From positions 148,790-212,789 of the forward strand of contig NZ_BMMK01000007.1 of assembly GCF_014645795.1 (NCBI RefSeq): a DNA stretch of 64,000 nucleotides, read 5' to 3'. Below the pieces are notes generated by a model. The model worked only from the letters and a program-made list of their open reading frames with translations. It did no database searches and was not told where the DNA came from. The DNA comes from Longimycelium tulufanense (lineage in GTDB: Bacteria; Actinomycetota; Actinomycetes; Mycobacteriales; Pseudonocardiaceae). Shown piece after piece: positions 1-8,921 of this stretch (position 1 is the first letter of the stretch; every line of letters starts with the position of its first letter). The position numbers and the translations under genes were made by a program.

Positions 1-1082
1 ACATCGACGCCCCGGGCTGGGCCCGGCAACGTGGCATCCGGGCGATCGGCGGCCGCGTCCGCCTCGAACTGGCGTGGCCCGAGCTCGCTCCTTACCCCGG
101 CTTCGGCCTCACCCGCACTCGCTTCGACCTCGACGACCTCCTCGCCGACCGCGCCTGTGCGGTCGGCGCCCGCCTTCGCACCGGCGTCACCGTGACCGGC
201 CCGCTCGCCGACCCCGCCGGCCGGGTCATCGGCGTGACCGCCGAGATCTCCACAGACAACGGCAAGCCGACTTCCACCACCTTCCGCGCTCCCCTCGTGG
301 TCGGTGCCGATGGTGTCTCCGGCCGTCTTCCGCTCTCCCTGGGGCTCGCCCGGCGCCAGAATCGCCCGGTTGGCATCGCCCTGCGCCGCTACTACCGGCG
401 CTCCGGCCCACCCGACGAGTACCTGGAGGTGTGGCTGGACGTCGACCTCCCCGGCAACGGCCTGCTGCCCGGTTACGGCTGGATCTTCGACCTCGGCGAC
501 GGTCGGGTGAACGCCGGACTCGGCGTCCTGAACACCCCCGCCGTGACCAACGGCCTCGACTACCGGCGTGCCCTGTCCGACTGGCTGTCGGCCCTACCTC
601 CCGACTCCGCACTCGGCACCTCCGCACAGCCGGACAGCCCGGTCCGCGGCGCGGCCCTCCCCATGGGTTTCAACCGCACCCCGCACTACGTCCCCGGCCT
701 CATGCTCGTCGGCGACTGCGGTGGCCTGGTCAACCCGTTCAGCGGTGAGGGCATCGCCTACGCGATGGAGTCCGGGGAGCTGGCCGCCGACATCGCCGCC
801 CAGGCACTCGCCCGGCCTGAGGGGTCGGCCCGCGAGCGCGTCTTCTCCCTCTACCCCCGCGAGCTGCGCCAGCGTTATGGCCGCTACTACCGTCTGGGCC
901 TCTGGTTCCTCAGCAGCCTGCGGCAGGACTGGTTCCTCCGCGTCTACGCTCGGCACCAGCTCCGTTATCCACCGCTGGCCCGGCTCGCGTTCCGGCTGGC
1001 CGCCAACATGACCGACGGCCGCGACGGCGCCCCGATGGACCGCTTCATCCACCTCCTCGAACGGGTCGTCCCCACCGCCTGA
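1..1082 (+). CDS. Geranylgeranyl reductase-family FAD oxidoreductase (5' end cut off)
   Basis: The reading frame is already open at the window edge, so the N-terminal FAD Rossmann motif lies outside. The visible part has the family's C-terminal FAD-contact block GDCGGLVNPFSGEGI (around base 712), which in this family closes over the isoalloxazine ring, followed by a basic helical tail. Family members reduce prenyl double bonds or act as flavin monooxygenase-like dehydrogenases. In actinomycetes a copy often lies near the complex I operon, so menaquinone or isoprenoid reduction is possible, but that neighbourhood is not in view. The family call is firm; the substrate is unknown. Confidence 0.85.
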   Translation, partial: IDAPGWARQRGIRAIGGRVRLELAWPELAPYPGFGLTRTRFDLDDLLADRACAVGARLRTGVTVTGPLADPAGRVIGVTAEISTDNGKPTSTTFRAPLVVGADGVSGRLPLSLGLARRQNRPVGIALRRYYRRSGPPDEYLEVWLDVDLPGNGLLPGYGWIFDLGDGRVNAGLGVLNTPAVTNGLDYRRALSDWLSALPPDSALGTSAQPDSPVRGAALPMGFNRTPHYVPGLMLVGDCGGLVNPFSGEGIAYAMESGELAADIAAQALARPEGSARERVFSLYPRELRQRYGRYYRLGLWFLSSLRQDWFLRVYARHQLRYPPLARLAFRLAANMTDGRDGAPMDRFIHLLERVVPTA

Positions 1083-1110
1083 ACCGACGTGGCGCCACGT
1101 GACAGTCAGA

Positions 1111-1848
1111 TCAGCGATCGACCACGGTCACCTCGATGACGTAGTTGTCGGATCGATAGACGTGTTGCGCGTACTCGATGGGCGTGCTCTCGGTGTTGTA
1201 GGTGGTGCGGGTCATCGACAGCAGTGGTGCTCCGCGAGAGACCTGGAGTAGCCGGGCTTCGTTGGCCTTGGCCGACAGTGCGCCGATGCGTTGGTTCGCC
1301 ATCTTTGGGTAGATCCCGTGGGCGCGTAGGGAGCGGTACAGACCCTGCTGTTCCAGCTGCGCCCGGGTGATCTTCACGATGTTCGCCGGCAGCCAGTTCC
1401 GCATGATGGCGAGCGGTTCCGCACTGGTCAGCCGCAGCCGTTCCAGGTACAGCACGGGTGCGCCGGGTTCGAGTTCGAGTGCCTCGGCCACGGCGGCACC
1501 GGCATCCACGACGCAGTGCTCCAGCACCTCCGTCCGTGGTTGCTGACCACTGCTCTCCAGATCGTCGTAGAGGCTGGACAGCTCGACCTGACGGCTGACG
1601 CGCTGGCGAGCCACCTGCGTTCCGATCCCCCGCCGGCGGATCAACATGCCCTTGCGCACCAGTTCCTCGATCGCCCGGCGCAGGGTGGGCCGGGACAGGC
1701 CGAGCTGGTCGGCCAGCTCGATCTCGTTGGTCAGCCGGTCGCCGGGTTGCAGCGTGCCGTCCGTGATCGCCCGCTCAATCTGTTGGGAAACCTGGAAGTA
1801 CAGCGGGACAGGGCTGCTTCGATCGATGTCGAACGCGATCCTGTTCAT
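1111..1848 (-). CDS. GntR-family regulator with UTRA sensor domain (HutC subfamily)
   Basis: The protein is about 245 aa. The N-terminal winged helix (residues about 8-75) contains the typical GntR run PLYFQVSQQIERAI, then LSRPTLRRAIEELVRKGML. The C-terminal half is a UTRA ligand-binding fold (YLERLRL, PLAIMRNWLP, and the end IEYAQHVYRSDNY). I chose ATG at 1848 because homologues begin close to the DNA-binding domain; in-frame GTG codons at 1863 and 1890 would add 5 or 14 residues. It is divergent from the biosynthetic-type operon that starts at 2284, so local ligand-responsive repression of that operon is the simplest inference. The effector is unknown. Confidence 0.88.
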   Translation of the reverse strand: MNRIAFDIDRSSPVPLYFQVSQQIERAITDGTLQPGDRLTNEIELADQLGLSRPTLRRAIEELVRKGMLIRRRGIGTQVARQRVSRQVELSSLYDDLESSGQQPRTEVLEHCVVDAGAAVAEALELEPGAPVLYLERLRLTSAEPLAIMRNWLPANIVKITRAQLEQQGLYRSLRAHGIYPKMANQRIGALSAKANEARLLQVSRGAPLLSMTRTTYNTESTPIEYAQHVYRSDNYVIEVTVVDR

Positions 1849-2283
1849 GGGGTCGTTGGTCACGGCTTGGCCCCCGGCAGTCGGGGCCACCCGTGGCGCA
1901 CGGTGGCGGGCGTGGCGCCTCCGCCCGGCGGCCGCGCGTGGCTTCCCGCGCCCGGCCGGGACGACGTGCCGCTTGCCGACATGAATTCCACCCTTTCCGG
2001 ACTTCCGGCAACAAAGCGCTCCCGCGGCCCGCAGCCTAGTTGTACAGACGAAAGAACGTCATGACAGCAGGCCAGCACGCCCCGCCCGAATTCCGCCGAT
2101 CTTGCACCCCTCCAGACGGCTCCGCGCAGTCGTGTTACCCCGGACCCGCCCCGCTCGCCACCGCGATTCGCCACGAAACACCACGTCAGCGACTTTGTCT
2201 TGACATACTGACATTCGTACCGCAGGATCGGCCCCAGTGGAACGGGCCGCGATCTGGCCGTTCCCGACCTGGGGAGGATCGGC
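1849..2283. other. Divergent intergenic region between GntR regulator and operon
   Basis: About 430 bases with no supported gene. The right part carries a good vegetative-type promoter for the rightward operon (listed separately). A TTGTACAGAC stretch near 2040 and the repeated TGACA/TACTGACA elements near 2201-2213 could be contacts for the GntR protein, but no clean full palindrome stands out. The region just upstream of the regulator (1891-1980) is very G+C-rich and looks like ordinary non-coding DNA. Confidence 0.5.
2200..2228 (+). promoter_or_regulatory. Sigma70/HrdB-like promoter of the 2284-8869 operon
   Basis: TTGACA at 2200-2205, a 17-base spacer, then CAGGAT at 2223-2228. This is an exact -35 and a near-consensus -10 for an actinobacterial principal sigma factor. 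It lies about 55 bases upstream of the GTG start at 2284, which has a strong ribosome binding site (GGGGAGGA). The spacer contains TACTGACATTCG, a plausible place for a repressor to bind. Confidence 0.55.
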
Positions 2284-3204
2284 GTGATCACACGCGAGCA
2301 GTGGGCTGAACTGTTGCGGATCAGGGCTGCCGAGCCGCAGCTCGTGACCGCCGCCTACCAGCGACGCCGACGCCGGCCGCGACTGTTGTCGGAGCGGGGC
2401 ACGCTGTTCCTGGTCGCCGCCGACCACCCGGCCCGCGGCGACATCGGCATCCGGTCGGACCCGCTGGCGATGGCGGACCGCCGGTCGCTGCTGGAGCGAC
2501 TGCTCGTGGCGCTGGCCAACCCCGCCGTGGACGGCGTCCTCGGCACCCCCGACGTCATCGAGGAGCTGCTGCTCCTCGATGAGATCACCGGATTCCGTGC
2601 CCTGGACGACCGCGTCGTCATCGGTTCGATGAACCGGGGTGGCCTGGCCGATGCCGAGTGGGGCATCGACGACCGCTTCACCGCCTACTCGGCACAGTCC
2701 ATCGTGGACTGCAATCTCGACGGTGGGAAGATGTTGCTCCGCTTGGTCGACACCGACGCCGCTACGGCACCGACGATCGAGTCGTGTGCCAGGGCGGTGA
2801 CCGAGCTGGCCACGGCCAGGCGCATGGCCATGGTCGAGCCGCTGCCCTACGAGCGGGGCGAGGACGGCGCATTGCGGCTCATGCGCGAGGCCGGCCCGTT
2901 GGCCCGCGCCGCCAGCATCGCGGCGGGCCTCGGGCATACGTCCGCCTACACCTGGCTGAAGCTTCCCGCACCGGCGGAGCCGGAGGTTGTCTTCGGGTCC
3001 TCCTCGTTGCCGGTGCTCGTCCTCGGCGGGGTACCCGTTCGGGACACCGCCACCGACCTCGCCGCGTGGCAGGCAGCGGTGGCGCATCCCGCGGTCCGTG
3101 GCCTGGTTGTCGGCCGAGCACTGCTCTACCCCTCGGACGGTGACGTGGCCGCCGCCGTGGCCGCCGCGGCTTCTCTTCTCGCTCAGCCCGCACCGGTGGG
3201 CTGA
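2284..3204 (+). CDS. Class I aldolase-like (beta/alpha)8 protein, Cgl0159 type
   Basis: The protein is 306 aa with a GTG start preceded by GGGGAGGA. The sequence resembles the Cgl0159 group of DeoC/FbaB-like (beta/alpha)8 aldolases: an early FLVAADHPARG strand, a Schiff-base lysine candidate in TWLKLPAP (around residue 224), and the phosphate-loop-like PVLVLGGVPV and VVGRALLYP near the end. In Corynebacterium this family is found in a sugar/inositol catabolic cluster. Here it leads an operon with flavin and PLP enzymes and an exporter, so it may build or cleave a carbon skeleton for a small molecule. The substrate cannot be read from the sequence. Confidence 0.75.
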   Translation: MITREQWAELLRIRAAEPQLVTAAYQRRRRRPRLLSERGTLFLVAADHPARGDIGIRSDPLAMADRRSLLERLLVALANPAVDGVLGTPDVIEELLLLDEITGFRALDDRVVIGSMNRGGLADAEWGIDDRFTAYSAQSIVDCNLDGGKMLLRLVDTDAATAPTIESCARAVTELATARRMAMVEPLPYERGEDGALRLMREAGPLARAASIAAGLGHTSAYTWLKLPAPAEPEVVFGSSSLPVLVLGGVPVRDTATDLAAWQAAVAHPAVRGLVVGRALLYPSDGDVAAAVAAAASLLAQPAPVG

Positions 3205-3318
3205 GATTCTCCGACTGCACCTCCCACCGCTTCGTATATCGACGTTGCGGAGTACGAGACGTGCGCGCCAGCGTGTTACCCGTCGTGGCCGCACGTCCTC
3301 GACACGAAAGCAACCACC

Positions 3319-4788
3319 GTGAAACTGGGGATCATTGGCGGCGGTGGCGCCGCCGCATCATTGCTGGACGCACTCAACCGAACATCGTGCCGAGACCTGG
3401 AGATCACGCTCTTCGAGCCGGCGAAGAACCTGGGCCAGGGCCGTGCCTACCAGCCCGACACCGATCTCGCCCTGTTGAACGTGCCCGCGGGCCGGATGTC
3501 CCTCCGGGAGGACGATCCGCGGCACTTCGTGCGCTGGGTCGGCACCCAGCCCACCTACCGCGACCTCGGACCGGTCGACGAGAAGGGCTTCTTCCCCCGC
3601 AGGATCTTCGGTGAGTACCTGGCATCGTGCGTATCAGGTGCGATGAACGATTTTGCGGACCGTGGCCGACCGGTGCGGCTCGTCGACAGCGCCGTCATGG
3701 CGGCCCGCACCGACGGTCCTCGGCTCGACCTGCGCACCGTTGACGGGACACTGCATCGAGGATTCGACCGGATCGTCCTGTGCACCGGCACGGGTGCACC
3801 GGCCGACGTCTACCACCTGGCTGGCGAGCCAGGGTTCATTCCTGATCCCTATCCACTATGGACGCAGCTGGCGGGGATTCCAGACACCTGCAGGGTGCTG
3901 GTACTCGGTACGGGCCTCACCGCGGTCGACACGGTGCTGTTCCTGCTCCACACCGGACACCGCGGACGGATCATCATGGCGTCCAGGAAGGGACTGCTCC
4001 CCGCCGTGCGAGGAGCGACCTCCGGCCTGGAGCTTCGTCACCTGTCCTTGGCGGCGCTCCGGGCGGCGCTCGACGACCAACCGGTGATGACGTGCGCGCG
4101 TCTGCTCCACCTGCTCCGTGCCGAGCTGGTCTCGAACGGAGTTGACCTCGCCGTGGCGGCACGGGATTTCCATCCCGGTGAGGATCCGCACAGGCGTCTC
4201 CGGCGACAGGTTCGCCAGGCCGCCAGCGGTGTCAACACCTGGCAGAACGTGGTTGTCCAGGCGACGCTCAGCTCGGTCGAGACCCTCTGGCACGCCATGC
4301 CCGCCCGGGAGCGGGAGCGCTTCCTGGCCCGCTGGCACCAGACGTTCAACAGCATGCTCAGCCCCATGCCGCCACAAACGGCCGCCCGGCTGCTCACCGC
4401 CATGGACGAGGGCCAGCTGGTGGTTCGGCGGGGCTTGGTCGATGTCCGGTCCTTCGGTCGGGGATTCCTCGCCCATACCGCCTACCAGGACACTTCGGCG
4501 GACATCGTGGTGAACACCGTTCGCCCTGAGACCGGGGTGATCAGTTCCTCCGCCACCGCACTCGTGGGCAGTCTCGTCGGGCAGGGACTCGCCTCGCGGC
4601 ATCCACACGGTGGCGTGGCGGTCGATCCCGACACGGATCGCGTCCTCGGCGCGACCGGAGCCACCGGCCCCAAGGTGTTCGCACTCGGACACCTGACGTG
4701 CGGCACCCACTACTACACCAGCTCGATGCTCATGATCCGCCGGCGGGCGGCCGTCGTAGCCGACATGGCTACCAGCGACGCGCACTGA
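3319..4788 (+). CDS. FAD/NAD(P)-binding oxidoreductase (NAD_binding_9 type)
   Basis: The protein is 489 aa with a GTG start. The N-terminus has the dinucleotide fold KLGIIGGGGAAASLLDAL, followed by ALLNVPAGRMSL, which is typical of the FAD/NAD(P)-binding family including HcaT-like and YdhS-like proteins. A second Rossmann motif, VLVLGTGLTAVDTVLFLL, lies around residues 195-212, and the C-terminus has VFALGHLTCGTHYYTSSM. Related enzymes resemble N-hydroxylating monooxygenases. It is the second gene of the 2.3-8.9 kb operon, 114 bases after the aldolase. Redox tailoring of a small metabolite is an inference. Confidence 0.75.
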   Translation: MKLGIIGGGGAAASLLDALNRTSCRDLEITLFEPAKNLGQGRAYQPDTDLALLNVPAGRMSLREDDPRHFVRWVGTQPTYRDLGPVDEKGFFPRRIFGEYLASCVSGAMNDFADRGRPVRLVDSAVMAARTDGPRLDLRTVDGTLHRGFDRIVLCTGTGAPADVYHLAGEPGFIPDPYPLWTQLAGIPDTCRVLVLGTGLTAVDTVLFLLHTGHRGRIIMASRKGLLPAVRGATSGLELRHLSLAALRAALDDQPVMTCARLLHLLRAELVSNGVDLAVAARDFHPGEDPHRRLRRQVRQAASGVNTWQNVVVQATLSSVETLWHAMPARERERFLARWHQTFNSMLSPMPPQTAARLLTAMDEGQLVVRRGLVDVRSFGRGFLAHTAYQDTSADIVVNTVRPETGVISSSATALVGSLVGQGLASRHPHGGVAVDPDTDRVLGATGATGPKVFALGHLTCGTHYYTSSMLMIRRRAAVVADMATSDAH

Positions 4789-4875
4789 ATCGTGCCGGGA
4801 AGCGTCCCGGCAAACAGCCTCAAGCAGTCGACATATTCGGAATTCGCCTTCCCTTCCAGTACAAGGGGACCCCCT

Positions 4876-6243
4876 GTGACGAACACCCAGGTAGCTGTCG
4901 ACCTCTTCAACAGCACGATCAGGACCACGAACTCGGACAGCCTCATCACGAGGTACTACAACGGTGTCAAGCTCGCGTCGTCGGGGATGGGCCGGACCCC
5001 ACCCGCGGCGGGATTCGCACCGGCCCACGACTATCCCGAACTGGATGACCGCTGGGAGGAATACTTCAGCGTGGCGCGTGCGGCGTGGCGGCCGGTGCGG
5101 CCGTACCAGGACCACGACCTGGCGTTGCTCGACCTCATGCGCAACCCGGCGACACGCACGACCAAGACCACCGCGTCGCTGCTCATGGTGGCCAGAGCGG
5201 TCACCCACATCCACCGGACCGGCGAGCGCATCCTCATCTTCACCCCGTCGTCGGGAAACAAGGCTATCGCGCTACGGGACGCGGTGGCCAGGGCACTCCA
5301 GCTCGGCCTGGTGGCCCCGGATCAGCTGCGCATCGCCACCCTCACCCCGCTGAGCACGTTGCACAAGTTCCGGCGCAGCTACCTGACCGAGTCCGACGAG
5401 CTCCGCCGCCTGAACCCGGTCATGGTCTACAGCGGTGGGACGGCCAGCGACGTCAAGGAGATCGGGACGGAATTCGTGGCAGCCGCCCGACAGCGGGCGG
5501 ACGACCTCCGGATCTGGTACTCGCTGGACATCAACAACTACAAGATCGCGGATGCGTGCCGGGCGTTTTTCGAGCACGAGTTCGGTGGGAGGCCGCGCGG
5601 GCGACGGCTGCACGCGCACGCCGTGTCCAGCGCCTACGGGCTTCTCGGCTACCAGCACGGTCTCGACACAATGGCGCGGGTCGGCATCAGCGTGTCGCAA
5701 CCGGGCTTCCTGCTCGTGCAGCATATGGCCACGAGCGACATGGTTCGGCACTACCTACGCGAGGGCGTCGGCACGGATCGCCAGGTCGACTACCACCTCG
5801 ATGCCGCCACGAGCCTGTTGTGCCAGGACGCATCTCCCCACTTCCCCCAGGCGACCTGGAGCGTGGGGGAAAACCTCGAACCAACCTTCTACACAAACAA
5901 CCCGCCGACGGCACCGGAGATGACCCGGCTGATCTCCACGCACGGAGGTTCGGCCATCGTAGTCTCGCTCTACGAGTGCCTGACCCGCTACGCGACCGTT
6001 CGGAATCGGCTGGGAGGCGCGGGATGCGCGCTTCCGGCCGATCCGCGCACGCTGGGTGAGTGGTCGTTGGTGATGGGGCTGACGGGCGTGTTGAACGCCG
6101 TCGACCGCGGTCTGGTCGGCAACTTCGACGAGATCGTCCTGCACGGTTCCGGCCTCTACTTCCTTCCCGGGGAGCAGGGGATCGAACTCGGCAACGTCAC
6201 GGCGGTGGACAACGCCGACGACGTCCTGCGGACCGTGCTGTGA
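4876..6243 (+). CDS. Fold-type II PLP-dependent enzyme-like protein (DUF6002-like)
   Basis: The protein is 455 aa. I chose GTG at 4876 because AAGGGG sits just upstream; the frame is open 84 bases further up without a better start. Two elements recall the tryptophan-synthase-beta/threonine-synthase fold: NPATRTTKTTAS (around residue 96), matching the Schiff-base lysine loop NPTxSxK, and TPSSGNKAIAL (around 125), matching the SSGN cofactor loop. A late FDEIVLHGSGLYFLPG could hold the pyridine-nitrogen contact. From memory the nearest named family is DUF6002, found in natural-product loci; I cannot verify this. It lies between two redox enzymes, so beta-replacement or elimination on an amino acid is plausible. 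Confidence 0.6.
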   Translation: MTNTQVAVDLFNSTIRTTNSDSLITRYYNGVKLASSGMGRTPPAAGFAPAHDYPELDDRWEEYFSVARAAWRPVRPYQDHDLALLDLMRNPATRTTKTTASLLMVARAVTHIHRTGERILIFTPSSGNKAIALRDAVARALQLGLVAPDQLRIATLTPLSTLHKFRRSYLTESDELRRLNPVMVYSGGTASDVKEIGTEFVAAARQRADDLRIWYSLDINNYKIADACRAFFEHEFGGRPRGRRLHAHAVSSAYGLLGYQHGLDTMARVGISVSQPGFLLVQHMATSDMVRHYLREGVGTDRQVDYHLDAATSLLCQDASPHFPQATWSVGENLEPTFYTNNPPTAPEMTRLISTHGGSAIVVSLYECLTRYATVRNRLGGAGCALPADPRTLGEWSLVMGLTGVLNAVDRGLVGNFDEIVLHGSGLYFLPGEQGIELGNVTAVDNADDVLRTVL

Positions 6244-6277
6244 CCGATTGGCCCGACATCGTCGGATGGGAGCCGCT

Positions 6278-7189
6278 GTGAGACTGGGAGTTGTCATCCT
6301 CCCCGAGTACCCCTGGCCCGAGGCATGTCAGATCTGGACCGCTGCCGAGGAACTCGGCCTCCACCATGCCTGGACGTTCGACCACCTGTCCTGGCGCTCG
6401 CTCCGCGACGGCCCGTGGTACGACTCGATGACGACGTTGGGCGCCGTAGCCGCCGTGACCAGCCGGATCCGGCTCGGAACCCTGGTGGTGTCGCCGAACT
6501 TCCGCCATCCCGTCCCGACCGCCAAGCACGTGATGACATTGGACGAGGTGAGTGGTGGAAGGTTCATCTTCGGGATGGGTGCGGGTGCCGCCGGTGCCGA
6601 TGGCACGGCGCTCGGGGGAACACCGCTGGAGCCCGCGGAGCGTGTGCAACGGTTCCGCGAGTTCGTCGAGTTCTCCGACGTTCTCCTTCGACAGGACACC
6701 ATCAGCTGGCGGGGCCGCTGCTATGCCGCGGTGGACGTGAAGATGGTGCCCGGATGTGTCCAGCGGCCCCGGGTCCCCTTCGCTATCGCCGCCGCAGGAC
6801 CGCGTGCCATGCGGATCGCGGCACGACACGGCCAGACCTGGGTCACCATCGGCAACGCCGATCAACCCGGTGCGCAGCCGGAAGATACGGCGTTCGCCGT
6901 GCTCGCCGAGCAGCTGGAGCGGCTGCAGAAGGCGTGCTCCCGGGAGGACCGGGATTCGGCGCGTATCGGGAAGCTGGTCAACCTGAGCAGGATCGTTGCC
7001 GATCCGTTCGATTCACCGGAGCGTCTTGCCGACCTCGTCGGCCGGTGTCACGAACTCGGGTTCACTGATGTCCTGGTCAACTATCCCCGCACGACGGGCG
7101 TGTTCTCCGGCGGGATCGCGGAGTTCGAGCGCGCGGTGAGCCATGTGCTCGGCCTGATGGACCGACCGGATCCCGCCACAACGTCGTAG
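6278..7189 (+). CDS. LLM-class flavin-dependent oxidoreductase (luciferase-like)
   Basis: The protein is 303 aa. I chose GTG at 6278 (GGATGGGAG upstream) over the frame's earlier ATG, because the first beta strand RLGVVILPEYPW normally begins the protein. Bacterial-luciferase/F420 fold markers are visible: HAWTFDHLSW, IRLGTLVVSP, HPVPTAKHVMTLDEVSGGRF and the cofactor loop GMGAGA. Such enzymes use FMNH2 or F420. It starts 34 bases after the PLP-type gene and 25 bases before the PNPOx-like gene, so it is part of the operon. A monooxygenase or dehydrogenase step in the pathway is likely; the cofactor type is unresolved. Confidence 0.82.
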   Translation: MRLGVVILPEYPWPEACQIWTAAEELGLHHAWTFDHLSWRSLRDGPWYDSMTTLGAVAAVTSRIRLGTLVVSPNFRHPVPTAKHVMTLDEVSGGRFIFGMGAGAAGADGTALGGTPLEPAERVQRFREFVEFSDVLLRQDTISWRGRCYAAVDVKMVPGCVQRPRVPFAIAAAGPRAMRIAARHGQTWVTIGNADQPGAQPEDTAFAVLAEQLERLQKACSREDRDSARIGKLVNLSRIVADPFDSPERLADLVGRCHELGFTDVLVNYPRTTGVFSGGIAEFERAVSHVLGLMDRPDPATTS

Positions 7190-7214
7190 ATCCACATTCC
7201 GTACGAGGTGTCGT

Positions 7215-7901
7215 ATGAACGCTGTCCCCTTGTCCCCCACGGATCGCAGTACGATCAAGCGCCACAGGGATCGTGCGGTCACCGACCGCGCGGCCCTGTA
7301 CGACGTCTTGGACGCGGGACCGGTCTGCCATCTGGCTTTCGTTACCGACGATGGGAGTCCGGTTGTGTTGCCGACATGCTATGGCCGTGACGGTGACACT
7401 CTCTACGTGCACGGTTCCTCCGGGGCGCACAGTCTAGGGCTCGCCGGGGCTGGGAGTGAGATCTGCGTGGCGGTCACGGCGCTCGACGGGATCGTTTACG
7501 GGAGGTCCGTGTTCCATCATTCGGTCAACTACCGATCGGCCGTGATTCACGGTGTCGGCCGTGCTGTCGCGGACGAGGAGGGCAAGCTGCGTGGGTTGCG
7601 GGCCCTCGCCGAACACGTCGCGCCGGGATCATGGGATTACGCCCGGCGGCCGAACCGCAAGGAGCTCGCGGCGGTGTCGGTCGTGGCGCTCGATCTCACC
7701 GAGGCCGCGGTCAAGGTTCGTACCGGACCACCGCGCGACGGCACGGAGGCCAGTTCCTCCCCCGATGTGTGGGCCGGAGTCGTCCCGGTGCGTCCGGTAG
7801 CCGGGGAACCGGAGCCGTGCCCCCACGTGCCGATGGGTGTGCCGGTTCCGGAACACATCCTACGACGCGTCGGTGGCACGACCGCATCGCGCCAGCACTG
7901 A
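7215..7901 (+). CDS. Pyridoxamine 5'-phosphate oxidase-family flavoprotein
   Basis: The protein is 228 aa. The split-barrel flavin-binding fold is indicated by GPVCHLAFVTDDGSPVVLPTCY, then LYVHGSSGAHSLGLAG, and NYRSAVIHGVGRAV with the late block PGSWDYARRPNRKEL. This subgroup is related to FMN- or F420-binding nitroimidazole-resistance-type proteins rather than true PdxH. Its stop overlaps the next gene's start (TGATG), which suggests translational coupling to the exporter. Together with the LLM gene it makes two adjacent flavin/deazaflavin proteins in one operon. Confidence 0.8.
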   Translation: MNAVPLSPTDRSTIKRHRDRAVTDRAALYDVLDAGPVCHLAFVTDDGSPVVLPTCYGRDGDTLYVHGSSGAHSLGLAGAGSEICVAVTALDGIVYGRSVFHHSVNYRSAVIHGVGRAVADEEGKLRGLRALAEHVAPGSWDYARRPNRKELAAVSVVALDLTEAAVKVRTGPPRDGTEASSSPDVWAGVVPVRPVAGEPEPCPHVPMGVPVPEHILRRVGGTTASRQH

Positions 7902-8869
7902 TGGCGGGCACTACCACAAAGATGGGTTCGTCGTCGCGGTGGGTGCTCGCCGCGGCGTTGGGCGCCGCGCTCAACGGACTCTCGGCGACACTGGTTCGAC
8001 TTTCGCACGCGACACCATCGACGGCGGCGGCGTTCCGTTGCCTCTACGCACTGCCTTTCCTCGGTGTGCTGGCGTACGTCTACCACCGGGCCGCCGGGCC
8101 GACCCAGCGAGCGGCTCCGAGGTTCCGGGAGTGGACGCTCTGGCTGCTCGTGGGGTTCTTCTTCGCGTTGGACCTGGTGCTGTGGAACGTCTCGGTCGGC
8201 ATGGTCGGCGCCGGGATCGCAACCGTCCTGGTGAATGCGCAGGCGATCTTCGTCGGGCTGGCGGGCTGGCTGCTCGGGGAGCCGCCGCAGCGACGGGTGC
8301 TGGCTGCGCTGCCGATCCTGTTCGGAGCGCTCGTCATGGTTTCCGGCGTGCTCGGTGGGGGTTCCTACGGGCACGATCCGGTTGCCGGAACGGCCTTCGG
8401 CCTGGCAGCGGCGCTCGCGTACGCCGTCTACCTGATCACGTTGCGGCGGGCCACGCGAAGCCCGCGGCCGGCAACGGTGGCGTTGTTCACCACCACCACC
8501 GCCGCGGGCCTGTGGGGTACGGGTTTCGGTCTCGCGCTGGGTGATTTCCAGCTCACACCGCTCTGGCCGATGCACGGATGGCTCCTGCTACTGGCCTTCA
8601 GCGGTCAGGTTGCCGGCTGGATCCTCGTCACCCTGGCGCTGCCCCGCCTCCCCATCGCGGTCACGTCGATGGTGCTGCTCGTCCAACCCGCCACGGCACT
8701 CGTCTACGGTGCGGTGATCCTGGGTGAGCGACCCTCGCCGCTGCAGTGCGCGGGTGCGGTGCTGATCCTGGTGGTCGTGGTATGGGCGGGCCGGACCGGG
8801 CCACGGCCCGCCTCCGCGGACACCGACCCAACTCGTTCCCCGGACCGGGCGTTGTCCACATCGGACTGA
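7901..8869 (+). CDS. EamA/DMT-family membrane exporter
   Basis: The protein is 322 aa with about ten hydrophobic segments arranged as two EamA repeats. The second repeat begins around GTAFGLAAALAYAVYLITL and ends at a typical QPATALVYGAVILGERPSPLQ. I chose the ATG that overlaps the preceding stop as TGATG; the frame is open further upstream inside the previous gene. DMT proteins commonly export amino acids or small metabolites. As the last gene of a redox/PLP operon it probably exports or confers tolerance to the product. A hairpin follows. Confidence 0.88.
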   Translation: MAGTTTKMGSSSRWVLAAALGAALNGLSATLVRLSHATPSTAAAFRCLYALPFLGVLAYVYHRAAGPTQRAAPRFREWTLWLLVGFFFALDLVLWNVSVGMVGAGIATVLVNAQAIFVGLAGWLLGEPPQRRVLAALPILFGALVMVSGVLGGGSYGHDPVAGTAFGLAAALAYAVYLITLRRATRSPRPATVALFTTTTAAGLWGTGFGLALGDFQLTPLWPMHGWLLLLAFSGQVAGWILVTLALPRLPIAVTSMVLLVQPATALVYGAVILGERPSPLQCAGAVLILVVVVWAGRTGPRPASADTDPTRSPDRALSTSD

Positions 8870-8889
8870 TCCGCACCGGCCTGTTGCCC

Positions 8890-8921
8890 GGGGAGGGCCA
8901 GCCCCCGAACTGGCCCTCCTC
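8890..8921. terminator. Bidirectional hairpin between convergent genes
   Basis: GGGGAGGGCCAG, an 8-base loop, then CTGGCCCTCCTC: a 12-pair stem including one wobble. It lies between the stop of the EamA gene and the stop of the leftward DUF3037 gene, whose stop codon it touches. There is no long T run, as usual in high-G+C actinobacteria. Confidence 0.6.

Noticed and set aside
1087..1100. Palindrome ACGTGGCGCCACGT between the convergent first gene and the GntR gene
   Set aside because: Too short with a four-base centre to make a useful terminator, and there is no promoter here for an operator.
2059..5214. Several long reverse-strand open frames opposite the aldolase, FAD and PLP-type genes
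   Set aside because: They mirror the codon bias of the real forward genes, match no family and lack ribosome binding sites.
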